Positions 41,661 to 50,794 of a DNA stretch of 64,000 nucleotides are shown here, piece by piece. The stretch's first letter is position 1. Each line of letters opens with the position of its first letter. Both the position numbers and the translations under genes were made by a program. This DNA is from Myxococcota bacterium (GTDB lineage Bacteria > Myxococcota_A > UBA9160 > SMWR01). The stretch covers positions 85,269 to 149,268 of the forward strand of contig JAKVBI010000005.1 in NCBI GenBank assembly GCA_022447545.1, written 5' to 3'. The notes beneath the pieces were generated by a model. The model worked only from the letters and a program-made list of their open reading frames with translations, was not told the DNA's origin and ran no database searches.

Positions 41661-44354
41661 TTAGCTGCGGCGCTTCTGGTTGAGGTCCGAGGTGGACGGT
41701 CCCGGTCCCGTGGCGAGTTCGGCCAAGCGCTCCCGAATCGCGGCATCGGGCTGAGGCCGCGGACGGGACCCGTCGAAGGCTTCGGCAATTTTTGGGTCGA
41801 GGGCGTGTCTTGGCATCTCGCCGCGGAGCAGTCGGCCCAGGTCTTCGGCGATGATCTGGCCCTGATGGGCTGCGACCTCGGCTGTGTTGCCCCCTACGTG
41901 GGGGGTGGCGATGACGTTGTCGCGGTTCAGCAGCGGATGGTCCGAGCCCGGGGGCTCGGCATCGAAGACGTCGAGGGCTGCCCCTGCCAGTCGTTCGCCG
42001 TCCAGGGCTTCGACCAGGGCTGCCTCGTCCAACAGGGCAGGCCTCGCCGTGTTGATCAAATAGGCGTCGGGTTTCAGGAGAGCGAGTTCCGCGGCTCCGA
42101 TCATGCCCGTCGTCTCGTCGGTCACCGGTGCGTGGAGGCTCACGAAGTCGCTGCTGCGCAGCAGTGAGTTCAGATCCACCGATTCGACGCCGTCCAGCGC
42201 CACGCGTTCTGGGTCGAGGTACGGGTCGAAGGCAATGACCCGCGCCCCGAAGGCCCGGGCCCGGCGGGCCACTCCTCGCCCGACCGCTCCCATCCCCACC
42301 AGGCCCACGGTCTTGTTCCAAAGCTCCCGGCCTCGGAGGGGTCCAAAGGCCGTGGCCAGGATGCGCATGTCCCCGGGGTCGTGGGGGGTGGACTCGAGCA
42401 GGCCACTGGAGGCCCGGAGCTTGCGGGCCAACATGCCCATCATCACCACGGCCAGGTCGGCGACGGCGTCGGCATTGCGGCCGGGTGCATTGAGGACGGG
42501 AATTCCCAAGAGCGAACAGGCTTCGACGTCCACGTTGACCGCATTGCCGCGGCAGGAGGCGACCACCCGCAAATCCGGCAGCTGGGAAACGGCCGCGGCA
42601 CTCACGAGATCGATCTCGGTTACGAAGACCTCGAACCCCGCCAGGGCCTCGACGAGTGAATCGTCCTTCAACAACCGCCCGGCGTCGCGGTAGCTCGCGT
42701 ACTCGACGTCGCCCAGTTCGCGGAGAGCGTCGAGAGAAGTTTCGTCTACGGTGGCCGTCACCAGGATTCGCGGTCGGGTTGCCGACACTGAGGTGGTTTC
42801 GGCCGATGCCGGGGACAGGGCTGCGCCGGCGAGTCGGCTCATGGCCCGCTCCCGGCCCGGGGCCTCCCCATCGAGTTGAAGTCGCCAGTGGGTGTGGAGT
42901 TCTTCGTAGACGGCGGTGCGCTCGGCGTCGGGCTCGAAGCGGTGTGCTTCTCCCGACAACTGCTGGCTGCCCTGGGCCAGGTCTCCGAAGACTTCGGCTG
43001 CGACGCCTGCACAGATCGCCGCGCCCAGTGCCGAGGACTCGCTCGCGGTACGCGTCTCGACCGGCAGGCCGCACACGTCGGCCAGCAACTGGGCAAAGCT
43101 GGCACTGCGTGACAGTCCGCCTCCCAGGGCCAGGGCGGTGACCTCCCGCTCCGAGATCTCACGAGCCTGTTGGAGGTTGCCGCGGATCCCGTAGGCGAGG
43201 CCTTCCACCACGGCGCGTGCGAGGTGACGCCGGCGGGCCGGGTCGTCCCGGGCAAGCAGGTGCGAGAGGCTGATGCTCCCGCTGGGGAGGCTCGGGGCCC
43301 GAGCGTCCATGATCTGCGCACCGAGAGTCGACAGGATGCCCGAGGCTCCGGGAATCGATTGGTCGGCCTCGGCGAGCAAGGCCGCGACGGGTTGCGGAAG
43401 GTCGGGATGGAGCGCGCCCGCCAACCATTCGAGGACCTCGCCCACCGGTCCCGCGCTGCTCTCGATGACCCAGCGTCCATCGACCAGATGATGTCCCTGC
43501 CAGCAGCGAGCGGCTGGATCCTCGGCCGGGCGGTCGAGGACGATTTCCACGGGCGCCGTGGTGCCGGCGATCACCGCCGCGGATCCATTTTCGAGGGCGC
43601 CCACGCCGAGTAGACCAGATTGGGTGTCGGCTCCGCCCTGGGCGACGGGGGTGCCAGCGGCCAGTCCGAAATGGGCGGCGGCGTCAGCCGTCAACTCCCC
43701 CAGGCATTCTCCAGCCGGGGCGATGCGAGGAAAGAGGCGGTGCGGCAACTCGAGCCGGTCGATCCACTCCCAGGCCCAATGTCTTCGCTCGAGCTCGCAC
43801 AGCAGGGTCTCCCCCGCTTGCGATGCGTCGGTGGCGATGGCACCGCACAGGCGATGGGTGATGGCGTCGTTGAGGGAGTACGCCACAGCCGACTGTTCCC
43901 ACGTTTCCGGTGCGTTACGGGCAAGCCATTGGAGACGCGGGGCGGCCATGACCGACATTGGGAAGTGACCCGTGTCGGTGTTCAGCGCATCTCCGTGGTC
44001 GGCTGCCAGCTTCAGCGCTTCGGCTATGGCGCGCGCATCGCGGTTGGGTCCGGCGTACAGGGGGTTGCCCTGGGCATCCGCCACCACCAGACCGAAGCGC
44101 ATGCTGGTGACCGCCACGCCGATGACCTCGGGCGCCGCGGCTCCAGCTCGTTCCAGGGCTTCGTGGGAGGCAGCACCGAGCTGTTGCCAAAGCGTGTCGA
44201 GGTCGGCATCGAAGCCCATGGGGATGGCGCTGTCGGCCGCGGGGAACCGCCAGGGTCGGGTCGCCGTGGCGACGGCTCCCGAATCGAGGTCTACCACCAG
44301 GGCGCGACCGCTTCCCCCACCGATGTCGAGTCCCATGAGGAACCGTTTGGGCAT
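41661..44354 (-). CDS. FGGY carbohydrate kinase fused to a D-2-hydroxyacid dehydrogenase
   Basis: One 897-residue frame encodes two enzymes. Residues 1 to about 495 are an FGGY-family sugar kinase: LMGLDIGGGSGRALVVDLD phosphate-1 motif, VAQGGADTQSGLLGVG, and LALGGGLSRS near the C-terminal ATP site. After a linker, residues about 523-897 form a PGDH-like dehydrogenase: CRGNAVNVD with the substrate Arg, the Rossmann VGLVGMGAVGRGVA (about 683-696), DVFDAEPP (Glu) and TPHVGGN (catalytic His). Both halves look complete. Stand-alone kinase and dehydrogenase genes of these types are often adjacent in other bacteria. The ATG at 44354 begins the conserved kinase sequence. Phosphorylation and oxidation of one sugar acid or polyol is plausible. 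No stop or frame change separates the halves. Confidence 0.92.
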   Translation of the reverse strand: MPKRFLMGLDIGGGSGRALVVDLDSGAVATATRPWRFPAADSAIPMGFDADLDTLWQQLGAASHEALERAGAAAPEVIGVAVTSMRFGLVVADAQGNPLYAGPNRDARAIAEALKLAADHGDALNTDTGHFPMSVMAAPRLQWLARNAPETWEQSAVAYSLNDAITHRLCGAIATDASQAGETLLCELERRHWAWEWIDRLELPHRLFPRIAPAGECLGELTADAAAHFGLAAGTPVAQGGADTQSGLLGVGALENGSAAVIAGTTAPVEIVLDRPAEDPAARCWQGHHLVDGRWVIESSAGPVGEVLEWLAGALHPDLPQPVAALLAEADQSIPGASGILSTLGAQIMDARAPSLPSGSISLSHLLARDDPARRRHLARAVVEGLAYGIRGNLQQAREISEREVTALALGGGLSRSASFAQLLADVCGLPVETRTASESSALGAAICAGVAAEVFGDLAQGSQQLSGEAHRFEPDAERTAVYEELHTHWRLQLDGEAPGRERAMSRLAGAALSPASAETTSVSATRPRILVTATVDETSLDALRELGDVEYASYRDAGRLLKDDSLVEALAGFEVFVTEIDLVSAAAVSQLPDLRVVASCRGNAVNVDVEACSLLGIPVLNAPGRNADAVADLAVVMMGMLARKLRASSGLLESTPHDPGDMRILATAFGPLRGRELWNKTVGLVGMGAVGRGVARRARAFGARVIAFDPYLDPERVALDGVESVDLNSLLRSSDFVSLHAPVTDETTGMIGAAELALLKPDAYLINTARPALLDEAALVEALDGERLAGAALDVFDAEPPGSDHPLLNRDNVIATPHVGGNTAEVAAHQGQIIAEDLGRLLRGEMPRHALDPKIAEAFDGSRPRPQPDAAIRERLAELATGPGPSTSDLNQKRRS

Positions 44355-44557
44355 GTCGGCTTCTTGTCCTTTGGGTTGGTTTCCGGTTTTGGGCTCGTGG
44401 TTCCGGAGTTGACTCCTCTTCGGCAATCACGTCACCCGCGCTCGCCGAGCTTGGCACCTCGATCCTCCTGCTCCATCATCGCACGGGACCATGAACTCGC
44501 GCTTGGAAACCAGGGGGGGGTGGAGGTCGTCGGGCTGGAGAGCCGAGAGGAGGGTGC

Positions 44558-45343
44558 GTGCAGGTTCGGGGCAGCAGGGTGCTGGTGACGGGAGCTTCTT
44601 CGGGCATCGGGGCAGCACTTGCCCGGGCGTTGGCCGAAGCGGGAGCGATTGTCGGTGGGGTGGCGCGCCGCACGGATCGCCTGGAAGAGGTCATGGAAGA
44701 TTGCCGGCGCCACACCCCGAATTCGCGGGGTTGGACCGCGGATCTCGGGGATCTGGATCTGGCCGAGCGGGTGGTCCGAGAGGCCTGGGAGGAGTTGGGT
44801 CCGCTGGACATCCTGGTCAACAACGCGGCCGTCCCGGACCGGACCCACGTCGCTGACATCACCCCGGACTCGCTGGCCGAGACCCTGCGGATCGATTTTG
44901 AATCTCCGGTGCGCATGAGCCTGACGGCTCTGGCACTCATGCGCGCGCGGGGTGGGGGATTGATCGTGAATGTTTCGAGCCTCGGGGGCCGGCTGGGGAT
45001 TGCCCATGAAGCCGCCTACTGCTCGGCGAAATTCGCCCTGTGCGGTTTCAGTGAGGCGATGTTCGTGGATCTCGTCGGAGATCCCGTCGACGTCAAGCTG
45101 GTGATTCCCGGGCCCATCGACACCGAGATCTGGAGCCGGCCCACCCGCGAGCAACCGGCTTACGATGGGCCCTTGATGCCCGCGGCGGATTGCGCGGCGG
45201 GGATCGTCGAGGCCATCGAGGGCGACGCTTTCGAGTCCTACATCCCCGACATGAGAGCGATCGCTGTCGCCAAAACCCAGGACCCAGGGGTCTTTCTCAC
45301 GGGTTCCGCTGCGGCGCTGCGCTCCACCGACCCCGAAGACTGA
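44558..45343 (+). CDS. Short-chain dehydrogenase/reductase
   Basis: A 261-residue SDR with TGASSGIGAALARAL, NNAAV, Ser in NVSSLGGR, and AAYCSAKFAL as the Tyr-x3-Lys active site. The VKLVIPGPIDTEIW segment and the C-terminal region resemble the oxidoreductases annotated as SDR family members of the dehydrogenase/retinol group, with no FabG-like GG ending. The start is GTG. It is divergent from the kinase-dehydrogenase fusion across a 203-base region. No function beyond NAD(P)-dependent redox can be given. Confidence 0.87.
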   Translation: MQVRGSRVLVTGASSGIGAALARALAEAGAIVGGVARRTDRLEEVMEDCRRHTPNSRGWTADLGDLDLAERVVREAWEELGPLDILVNNAAVPDRTHVADITPDSLAETLRIDFESPVRMSLTALALMRARGGGLIVNVSSLGGRLGIAHEAAYCSAKFALCGFSEAMFVDLVGDPVDVKLVIPGPIDTEIWSRPTREQPAYDGPLMPAADCAAGIVEAIEGDAFESYIPDMRAIAVAKTQDPGVFLTGSAAALRSTDPED

Positions 45344-45382
45344 GGCGATCCTCGGCGGTCGCCCGCTGGGCCAGACTCGCGA

Positions 45383-46768
45383 TCAGAACCCGAGCGCCGT
45401 TCCTTCACCGACCCACAGTGGGTCGAAGTCGCGATTCGTGAGCTCAATGCTGCCCCGCAGGATCACGTCCTTTTGGAAACGGATGTCGCCGGTGATCCGC
45501 AGACCCGAACACTCCATCAGCGAGGGAGCCCCTTCTGGGAAGCGCTTCATGAAGTCGTCGATGTGCTGGTAGTGCTCGCTGTCGAGATCGATCAACAACT
45601 CGGGTTGAGCTGCGGGATCGCGGTGTACCCGGTAGTCCGGGGTGAGCACGTAGGCGTCGGACCAGAGGGCCAGCAGATCCCCAGTGGTCTTGACGGGAGA
45701 AAAGCGCTCGCGGGGAACGCGTAGGGCGCGGCTCGATTCGAAACAGCTGATGGCCGAGCCCATGGCTGTTTCGAGTTGATAGACACGAGGCGAGCGCCGA
45801 TCCCGAGGGTCCGCGTGCTTCTCGTTGCGAATCATCGGGAGTTCGAGCAGGCCCTCGCTCTCCTCGAGGCGAGCCCTCAACGCTGGAAGGTCGATCCAGA
45901 GGTTATTGGTGTTGAAGAAACGGTGGTGCTCGATGTCCTGGAACATCGCTTCGTCGTCGGGGCTGCACTGGGCTGATTCGCGCAGCATCAGCCGGCCGTC
46001 GGACCGGCTGCGCGCCAGATGCCCTCCCTTGCGATCTGCACGCGTGCGGTCCGCCACCTCCATCACAAAGGGGATCTGTTCCTGGCTCATCCAGCCGAGA
46101 ATGTCGACCTCGAGGGCAGCACCGAGGTTGTCGGCATTCGAGATGAATGCGTATTCGTAGCCGGCATCGAGCAGAAACCCCAACATTCCCGAAGTGGTGA
46201 GGGCGGTGTAGATGTCACCGTGTCCCGGCGGACACCACTCCAGTGAGGGATCACACGGCCACTCGAGTGGCGCGAGGTCCGATGCGAGGAGCTTCGGAAC
46301 TTTGCTCTGTAGGAAGTCCGCGGGCACTCCGGTGTCCATGGATGGGTGCCGAGTGAGCACTGCCAGGGAATCGTCACGGGTGCGAAAACTGTTCATGAGG
46401 ATCAGGGGAAGCTGAACGTCGAAGCGCTGACGAAGAGACAGGGTTTGTCGCGCAATGATCTCGAGGAAGGAGAGGTTCTCTTTCGCGGGTAGCAGGCTCT
46501 TGGCACGCGTCGTACCCATGGAGGTTCCCAGCCCTCCGTTGAGCTTCAACACGACCGTGCGGGGGAGGGCGCTGATGCCGGCCTGGGTGTAGCTCTGCAA
46601 CTCCTCGAGGTGGGGCAGGCTCTCCACGGGCGCGATGGTTTCTTCGAGAAGGCGCCCGGTGTCACCGGACATGAGGGTGTCGAAGTTGCGCCGAAAGCTG
46701 CGAATCGCCAACGGCGACAGGCCCTCAGTCATCATCTTGTTTTCGGCGGCGTCGAAGGCAGGGGCCAT
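45383..46768 (-). CDS. UTP--glucose-1-phosphate uridylyltransferase, eukaryotic (UDPGP) type
   Basis: The 461-residue enzyme makes UDP-glucose from UTP and glucose-1-phosphate. It belongs to the UDPGP family found in eukaryotes and some bacteria, not to the GalU family. Evidence is KLNGGLGTSMGTTRAKSLL (about 75-93), PPGHGDIYTAL, FISNADNLGA, KGGHLA and FNTNNLWIDL, and a C-terminal left-handed beta-helix region (GDIRFQKDVILRGSI). The ATG at 46768 is preferred over an upstream GTG at 46798. The gene is on the same strand as the PabC-like gene upstream, 140 bases away. Confidence 0.95.
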   Translation of the reverse strand: MAPAFDAAENKMMTEGLSPLAIRSFRRNFDTLMSGDTGRLLEETIAPVESLPHLEELQSYTQAGISALPRTVVLKLNGGLGTSMGTTRAKSLLPAKENLSFLEIIARQTLSLRQRFDVQLPLILMNSFRTRDDSLAVLTRHPSMDTGVPADFLQSKVPKLLASDLAPLEWPCDPSLEWCPPGHGDIYTALTTSGMLGFLLDAGYEYAFISNADNLGAALEVDILGWMSQEQIPFVMEVADRTRADRKGGHLARSRSDGRLMLRESAQCSPDDEAMFQDIEHHRFFNTNNLWIDLPALRARLEESEGLLELPMIRNEKHADPRDRRSPRVYQLETAMGSAISCFESSRALRVPRERFSPVKTTGDLLALWSDAYVLTPDYRVHRDPAAQPELLIDLDSEHYQHIDDFMKRFPEGAPSLMECSGLRITGDIRFQKDVILRGSIELTNRDFDPLWVGEGTALGF

Positions 46769-46908
46769 CGAAGATCCTCGGCTGGTGAGTCTTCGCACCC
46801 ATCGACCAGCCGCTGCCCAGATCTGAGGGCTTTTGAGCCTCGTGGGAACCTACCGCGTGAACTGTGGGGGTTCTCCCATGTCGTGGTGCGCCGCCTGGGC
46901 GGAAGGGG

Positions 46909-47532
46909 TCAGCGGGATTCGATCAGGTGAGCGTCGCACCATCTGCGCACCGAGTTGATGAGGTAGATCTTGTCAGCGTGGTGGAGGTCGTCGACGGTCA
47001 GGCAGGTCTCTTCGATCTCACCGTCGTCGAGCAGTTGTGCCCGGAAGGTCCCGGGCAACAGACCCGCTGACTCCATGGGGGTGAGCCTTCCACCGTCGAT
47101 TTCCAGGACGAGGTTGGCCGTACAGGTTTCGGTGATCTCCCGCTGCTGGTTCCACAGGACGACGTCCTGAGCTTCAGGGTGGGCGGCGAGGGCCCTCTCG
47201 TAGACCTCGCGTCGTGAGGTCTTGTGTTGAAGGAACGGGTTCGAACGATCGACGGGTTCGTTGGCAATGGCAAGGCGGACTGGGCTGCTCGGCTTGAGGT
47301 CCTCTTCCTGGATGGAGAGTTCTCCATCACCCGCGACGATCAGGCGAACTTTCCTGGGGCGCTGAAGCTCCGAGGCGAATTGGGCCAGCCGTGCATCGAC
47401 CTCCGCGAGGTCTACGCGAAATCCCAGGTGCTCGGCCGAGCGTTCGAGTCGGGCGAGGTGGCGGTCCAATAGGAAGTAGCCCTGCTCGGGGGTCCAGAGG
47501 ATCGACTCGAACAGGTTGAAACCGTTCGCCAT
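46909..47532 (-). CDS. Class IV aminotransferase, PabC-like (4-amino-4-deoxychorismate lyase)
   Basis: The 207-residue PLP protein starts MANGFNLFESILW at the ATG at 47532. The GYFLLDRHLARLERSAEHLGF segment and the PLP lysine Lys104 (FLQHKTSRREVYERA) match the lyase domain often fused to the C-terminus of PabB (aminodeoxychorismate synthase I). TCTANLVLEIDG and PGTFRAQLLDDG complete the fold. It would convert aminodeoxychorismate to 4-aminobenzoate for folate synthesis. Here it is a stand-alone gene without pabA or pabB nearby. A branched-chain or D-amino acid aminotransferase role is less likely given the sequence. Confidence 0.87.
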   Translation of the reverse strand: MANGFNLFESILWTPEQGYFLLDRHLARLERSAEHLGFRVDLAEVDARLAQFASELQRPRKVRLIVAGDGELSIQEEDLKPSSPVRLAIANEPVDRSNPFLQHKTSRREVYERALAAHPEAQDVVLWNQQREITETCTANLVLEIDGGRLTPMESAGLLPGTFRAQLLDDGEIEETCLTVDDLHHADKIYLINSVRRWCDAHLIESR

Positions 47533-47729
47533 GCCCGCTGAGTATCGCACACCGGGTGGGGGTGCCCGGGTCGTGGAGAAAGGGGAAATCCCCGCGGAGG
47601 GACTTTCTCGATCGAGCGTTGGACGTGGCCCAACGGTACTCTGGGGGCTTGGTGGAGACTCGAACTCGAGCAGCGGATCCCGGAAATGGAAGGGCCGCAT
47701 TCTTCCACGGGACGAACGGGTCGGTTTTC

Positions 47730-49847
47730 GTGTTGAGGGAGTGGTTCCCACTCACCTTCCTGCTCTTCGTTCTGCTCTTGGCCCTTTACGCGTCCACGGC
47801 TGCTCGGTGGGTGCTTCTCGAAGACGACGGTCTGTTCGCCATGGCAGCTGCCGTGCCGAGTGTCGCCCATCCTCCCGGGTATCCAGTATACACACTTCTG
47901 GTTCATCTGTTCACCTGGCTTCCCGTGGACAGCGTTGCCTACCGGGCCCACCTGGCCAGCGGCGTGTTCGGAGCCATGGCCGCCTGTGCGGTGTTCTGGT
48001 GCGCTTCGCTGCTCATTCGCGAACGTGGATTCGCCTTCGTTGCCGCACTCGCGTACGGGATTTCCGAGCACTTCTGGTCTCAGTCGATCCTCGCTGATGT
48101 CTATACGCTCAATGCCGCTCTTTTCTTCATTCTCCTGGGTTCGAGCCTCACCTACCTCGAGCGCCCCACGCCGGGCCGGTTGCGGTGGATCGCGCTGGTC
48201 TACGGTTTGTCTCTCGCCAACCACTGGCCGCTGATCGTGTTATCCACGCCTTGTCTGTTGCTGGTCCTTGGGTCCAGGAGATGGGAGATCGCGCGCCAAG
48301 CCGTCACTGCGGTGCCATTTGGTTTGGTGGGCCTCCTCCCCTACGTGTGGGTGGTCTGGCGATCGCAGGCCGATATCCCGGTCAATTTCGTGGGGCCCAT
48401 CGATTCCTTTCGCGAGTTCTGGTACGTCCTCTCGCGCGAGAGCTACGAAGGGCACGAGACCCGGGTGACCAGTGCGGGCTGGAATGACAAGCTCGCGTTC
48501 CAGGGTTTCATGGCGCGGGAGATGGTCCATGCCTACACCTTCGTCGGCGCACTCGTGGCCGTGGTGGGAATGTTCTGGCTCCGACTCCGCGTGCCCATTT
48601 CGCTTTGGCTGGGGCTGATCGCTGGGGTCCTGGGTACGAGTTTTGTTCTGATGTGGATTCTGGGCTTCGACTATGAGCCCATCGGCCGGGCGACCGTCCG
48701 TCCGTTTCCACTCGTGGCCTTCGGCACGCTGGGGCTCTTCTTCGCTGCGGGGCTCTCGGCACTCCATTCATGGGCCGGGTCCAAGGCGGGGTCGGCCGGG
48801 CGCTGGGTGGTTCCGCTGCTCTGCGTTGGCGTGGTCCTCGGGTCCTTCGCCACCAACCTCCCGATCAACGATCGCAGCTCCGACACCTGGGGGCACGATT
48901 TCGGAATGAGCGTGCTTCGCACACTCCCCGAAGATTCCATTCTTTTCACTTCCGTCGATCAGGACGTGGGGCCCATTGGATACCTGCACCATGTGGAAGG
49001 TGTGCGTCCGGACATCGAGGTCTTCAACGAGAACGGTCTCGTCTTCGCCAATCGCTTGTTTTCTCCGGTCACCACTCCCACACCACGACAGCTCCAGATT
49101 CTCCGGGAATTCTCCTTGGACAGTGAACGACCCGTATTCGTCATGGGCTCGACGCGCTGGGGTGCGACCCTCGAAGACCGGGGAATCTATTTCCGGGTGC
49201 TTCCAGAGGGTTCGAACCAAGTCAAGCTGGTACCCGAGACGCTCGACTACTTCCGATCGTTGATCGAGCGGACGGAGGTCGACACTTGGAATGCCTCTCA
49301 CCGCGTCGATCTGCTGGTACGTTATGGGGACTGGCTCGCCCGCATCGCCTACGAGAACCCCGGCGCTCTGCCTTCATCGGTCTTGCGCGAGCACCGGATG
49401 GCTGCCGAGGGGAGCTATGGGAGTCTGTTGGGAATGGCCAGTGCCCTTGCCCGATCAGATTCGCAAGACCATCGCCAACAGGCGCTCGAGTACCTGGCGG
49501 CCGCCGAACCGCTGCTGGGCGAACATCTCAGCAAGTTCTGGCGGGCGCGCCTGTACTACGTTCGTGCCTTCGTCGCCCAACTGAATGGTTCTGTCGCGAA
49601 TGCGCTCGTCGACCTCGAGCGCTCGGTCGAGATCTATCCAGAATCCAGCAATGGTGCCGTGCGCGACCTGCTCCGTCTCTATGCGCGATTGGGTCGTGCG
49701 GAGGATTTTCGGGGCTTGCGCAAGCGAGTGTTCGTCGACGAGCCCGTACCGGAGGAGATTCGCGAATGGGGCCGGGCGATGCGGCGAGCGCCCCGCTCGA
49801 ATCGCACTGGAAATGCTGGGAACTTCCCGCAGTCTCCGTCTCCGTGA
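47730..49847 (+). CDS. DUF2723 membrane protein with TPR-like C-terminus
   Basis: The protein of about 705 residues (GTG at 47730; the frame is open from 47556 but the extra N-terminus is unconserved) has an N-terminal half with about ten hydrophobic segments and a soluble C-terminal half. The motif DDGLFAMAAAVPSVAHPPGYPVYTLL is split across the first periplasmic loop and is the signature of DUF2723, a family related to protein O-mannosyltransferases of the GT-C fold. ILADVYTLNAALF supports this. The C-terminal region (LEYLAAAEPLLGEHL, ALVDLERSVEIYPES) looks like tetratricopeptide repeats. It may add a sugar to an exported protein or lipid. It is divergent from the PabC-like gene. Confidence 0.87.
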   Translation: MLREWFPLTFLLFVLLLALYASTAARWVLLEDDGLFAMAAAVPSVAHPPGYPVYTLLVHLFTWLPVDSVAYRAHLASGVFGAMAACAVFWCASLLIRERGFAFVAALAYGISEHFWSQSILADVYTLNAALFFILLGSSLTYLERPTPGRLRWIALVYGLSLANHWPLIVLSTPCLLLVLGSRRWEIARQAVTAVPFGLVGLLPYVWVVWRSQADIPVNFVGPIDSFREFWYVLSRESYEGHETRVTSAGWNDKLAFQGFMAREMVHAYTFVGALVAVVGMFWLRLRVPISLWLGLIAGVLGTSFVLMWILGFDYEPIGRATVRPFPLVAFGTLGLFFAAGLSALHSWAGSKAGSAGRWVVPLLCVGVVLGSFATNLPINDRSSDTWGHDFGMSVLRTLPEDSILFTSVDQDVGPIGYLHHVEGVRPDIEVFNENGLVFANRLFSPVTTPTPRQLQILREFSLDSERPVFVMGSTRWGATLEDRGIYFRVLPEGSNQVKLVPETLDYFRSLIERTEVDTWNASHRVDLLVRYGDWLARIAYENPGALPSSVLREHRMAAEGSYGSLLGMASALARSDSQDHRQQALEYLAAAEPLLGEHLSKFWRARLYYVRAFVAQLNGSVANALVDLERSVEIYPESSNGAVRDLLRLYARLGRAEDFRGLRKRVFVDEPVPEEIREWGRAMRRAPRSNRTGNAGNFPQSPSP

Positions 49848-49871
49848 GGGGCGGTTCGGCGCAACTTCTGG

Positions 49872-50669
49872 CTAGAGCCGTCCTGTGCGCAGGTTGGTCG
49901 GAACCCATTCGGGTGATCGTTTCTCCGCGAACGCGCGCATTCCCTCGTGGGCTTCCCCACTCTTCCAGAGCGACCAGTGGAACGACATGCGATCGACGTG
50001 GCCATAGTTTTCGGTGAGAGCACGCTTGACGAACATTCGTGCTTCGGGCGCGCTGCGCAGGATCTCCTCGGCCGCCTTGCGCGATTCCTCCATCAGGTCC
50101 TCGTGGGCCACGACCCGTGAGATGAGTCCGATGCGCAGGGCCTCCTCGGCGGAGACGATACGACCGGAAAGCATCATGTCGCGTGCCACCGCCACACCTA
50201 CATGGGCTGGGAGATAGGCGGCGTAGTTCATGTCGGCGATCCCGCGGACCAACTCGGGTACGCGAAACGTTGCGCGCTCACTGCAGACCGCGATGTCCGA
50301 CATCATGGCCGTCAGAAGCCCGCCACCCCAGCACATGCCGTTCACTGCGGAGATCACGGGAGCGAAGCTCATGCGAACCTCTTCGAAGGGGATGATGTCC
50401 CCACCCACCATGTATTCCTGGTTGGGGTTGGGGTCCTCGACGACACCCCGCAGTTCGCCACCGGGTGCGAACACGTCACCGGTGCCCGTGATAATCAGGG
50501 CTGTCGGCTCCTCGTAGGTGTTCACCAGGGCGACAGCCTTCTTGATGCCGTAGTACATGGAACTCGACAGGGCGTTCTTCGACGACGGCCGGTCGATGGT
50601 GCAAAGTGCAATGTGTCCCTCGCGTTCGTAGCGCAGGAAGGGAGTTCCGAGATCTGCGGTTTCTGCCAT
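49872..50669 (-). CDS. Crotonase-family protein, atypical active site
   Basis: A 265-residue crotonase with RPSSKNALSSSM at the N-terminus, APGGELRGV at the oxyanion hole and VNGMCWGGGLLTAMMSD. The first catalytic Glu of enoyl-CoA hydratase is Leu here (GGGLLTAMM), but the second is retained in FRVPELVRGI. Such arrangements occur in crotonases that act as hydrolases, isomerases or dehalogenases, and also in the steroid ring hydrolase EchA20, which likewise lacks the first Glu. The similarity to EchA20 is in this feature only. The ATG at 50669 has GAGGAG upstream. It is divergent from the LLM gene at 50795. Confidence 0.88.
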   Translation of the reverse strand: MAETADLGTPFLRYEREGHIALCTIDRPSSKNALSSSMYYGIKKAVALVNTYEEPTALIITGTGDVFAPGGELRGVVEDPNPNQEYMVGGDIIPFEEVRMSFAPVISAVNGMCWGGGLLTAMMSDIAVCSERATFRVPELVRGIADMNYAAYLPAHVGVAVARDMMLSGRIVSAEEALRIGLISRVVAHEDLMEESRKAAEEILRSAPEARMFVKRALTENYGHVDRMSFHWSLWKSGEAHEGMRAFAEKRSPEWVPTNLRTGRL

Positions 50670-50754
50670 GGGTGCCTCCTCGACGATTGAGATGCCAGAC
50701 TACTCCCGCCGATACTCGGCCCGCGCAAAATTTCGTCTCCGGAGGTGGGTGGCG

Positions 50755-50775
50755 TTCTAGAATCCAGCTCTAGAA
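50755..50775. promoter_or_regulatory. Candidate operator: TTCTAGA-N7-TCTAGAA dyad
   Basis: Two perfect seven-base arms are separated by seven bases, forming a 21-base inverted repeat that ends 19 bases before the ATG of the LLM gene at 50795 and lies 86 bases upstream of the divergent crotonase start. The AT-rich arms stand out from the GC-rich surroundings. TAGAAT within it could be a -10 element, so a bound protein would block the promoter. No cognate regulator gene is present in the window. Confidence 0.5.
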
Positions 50776-50794
50776 ACGAATTCGGAGGGTGTCC

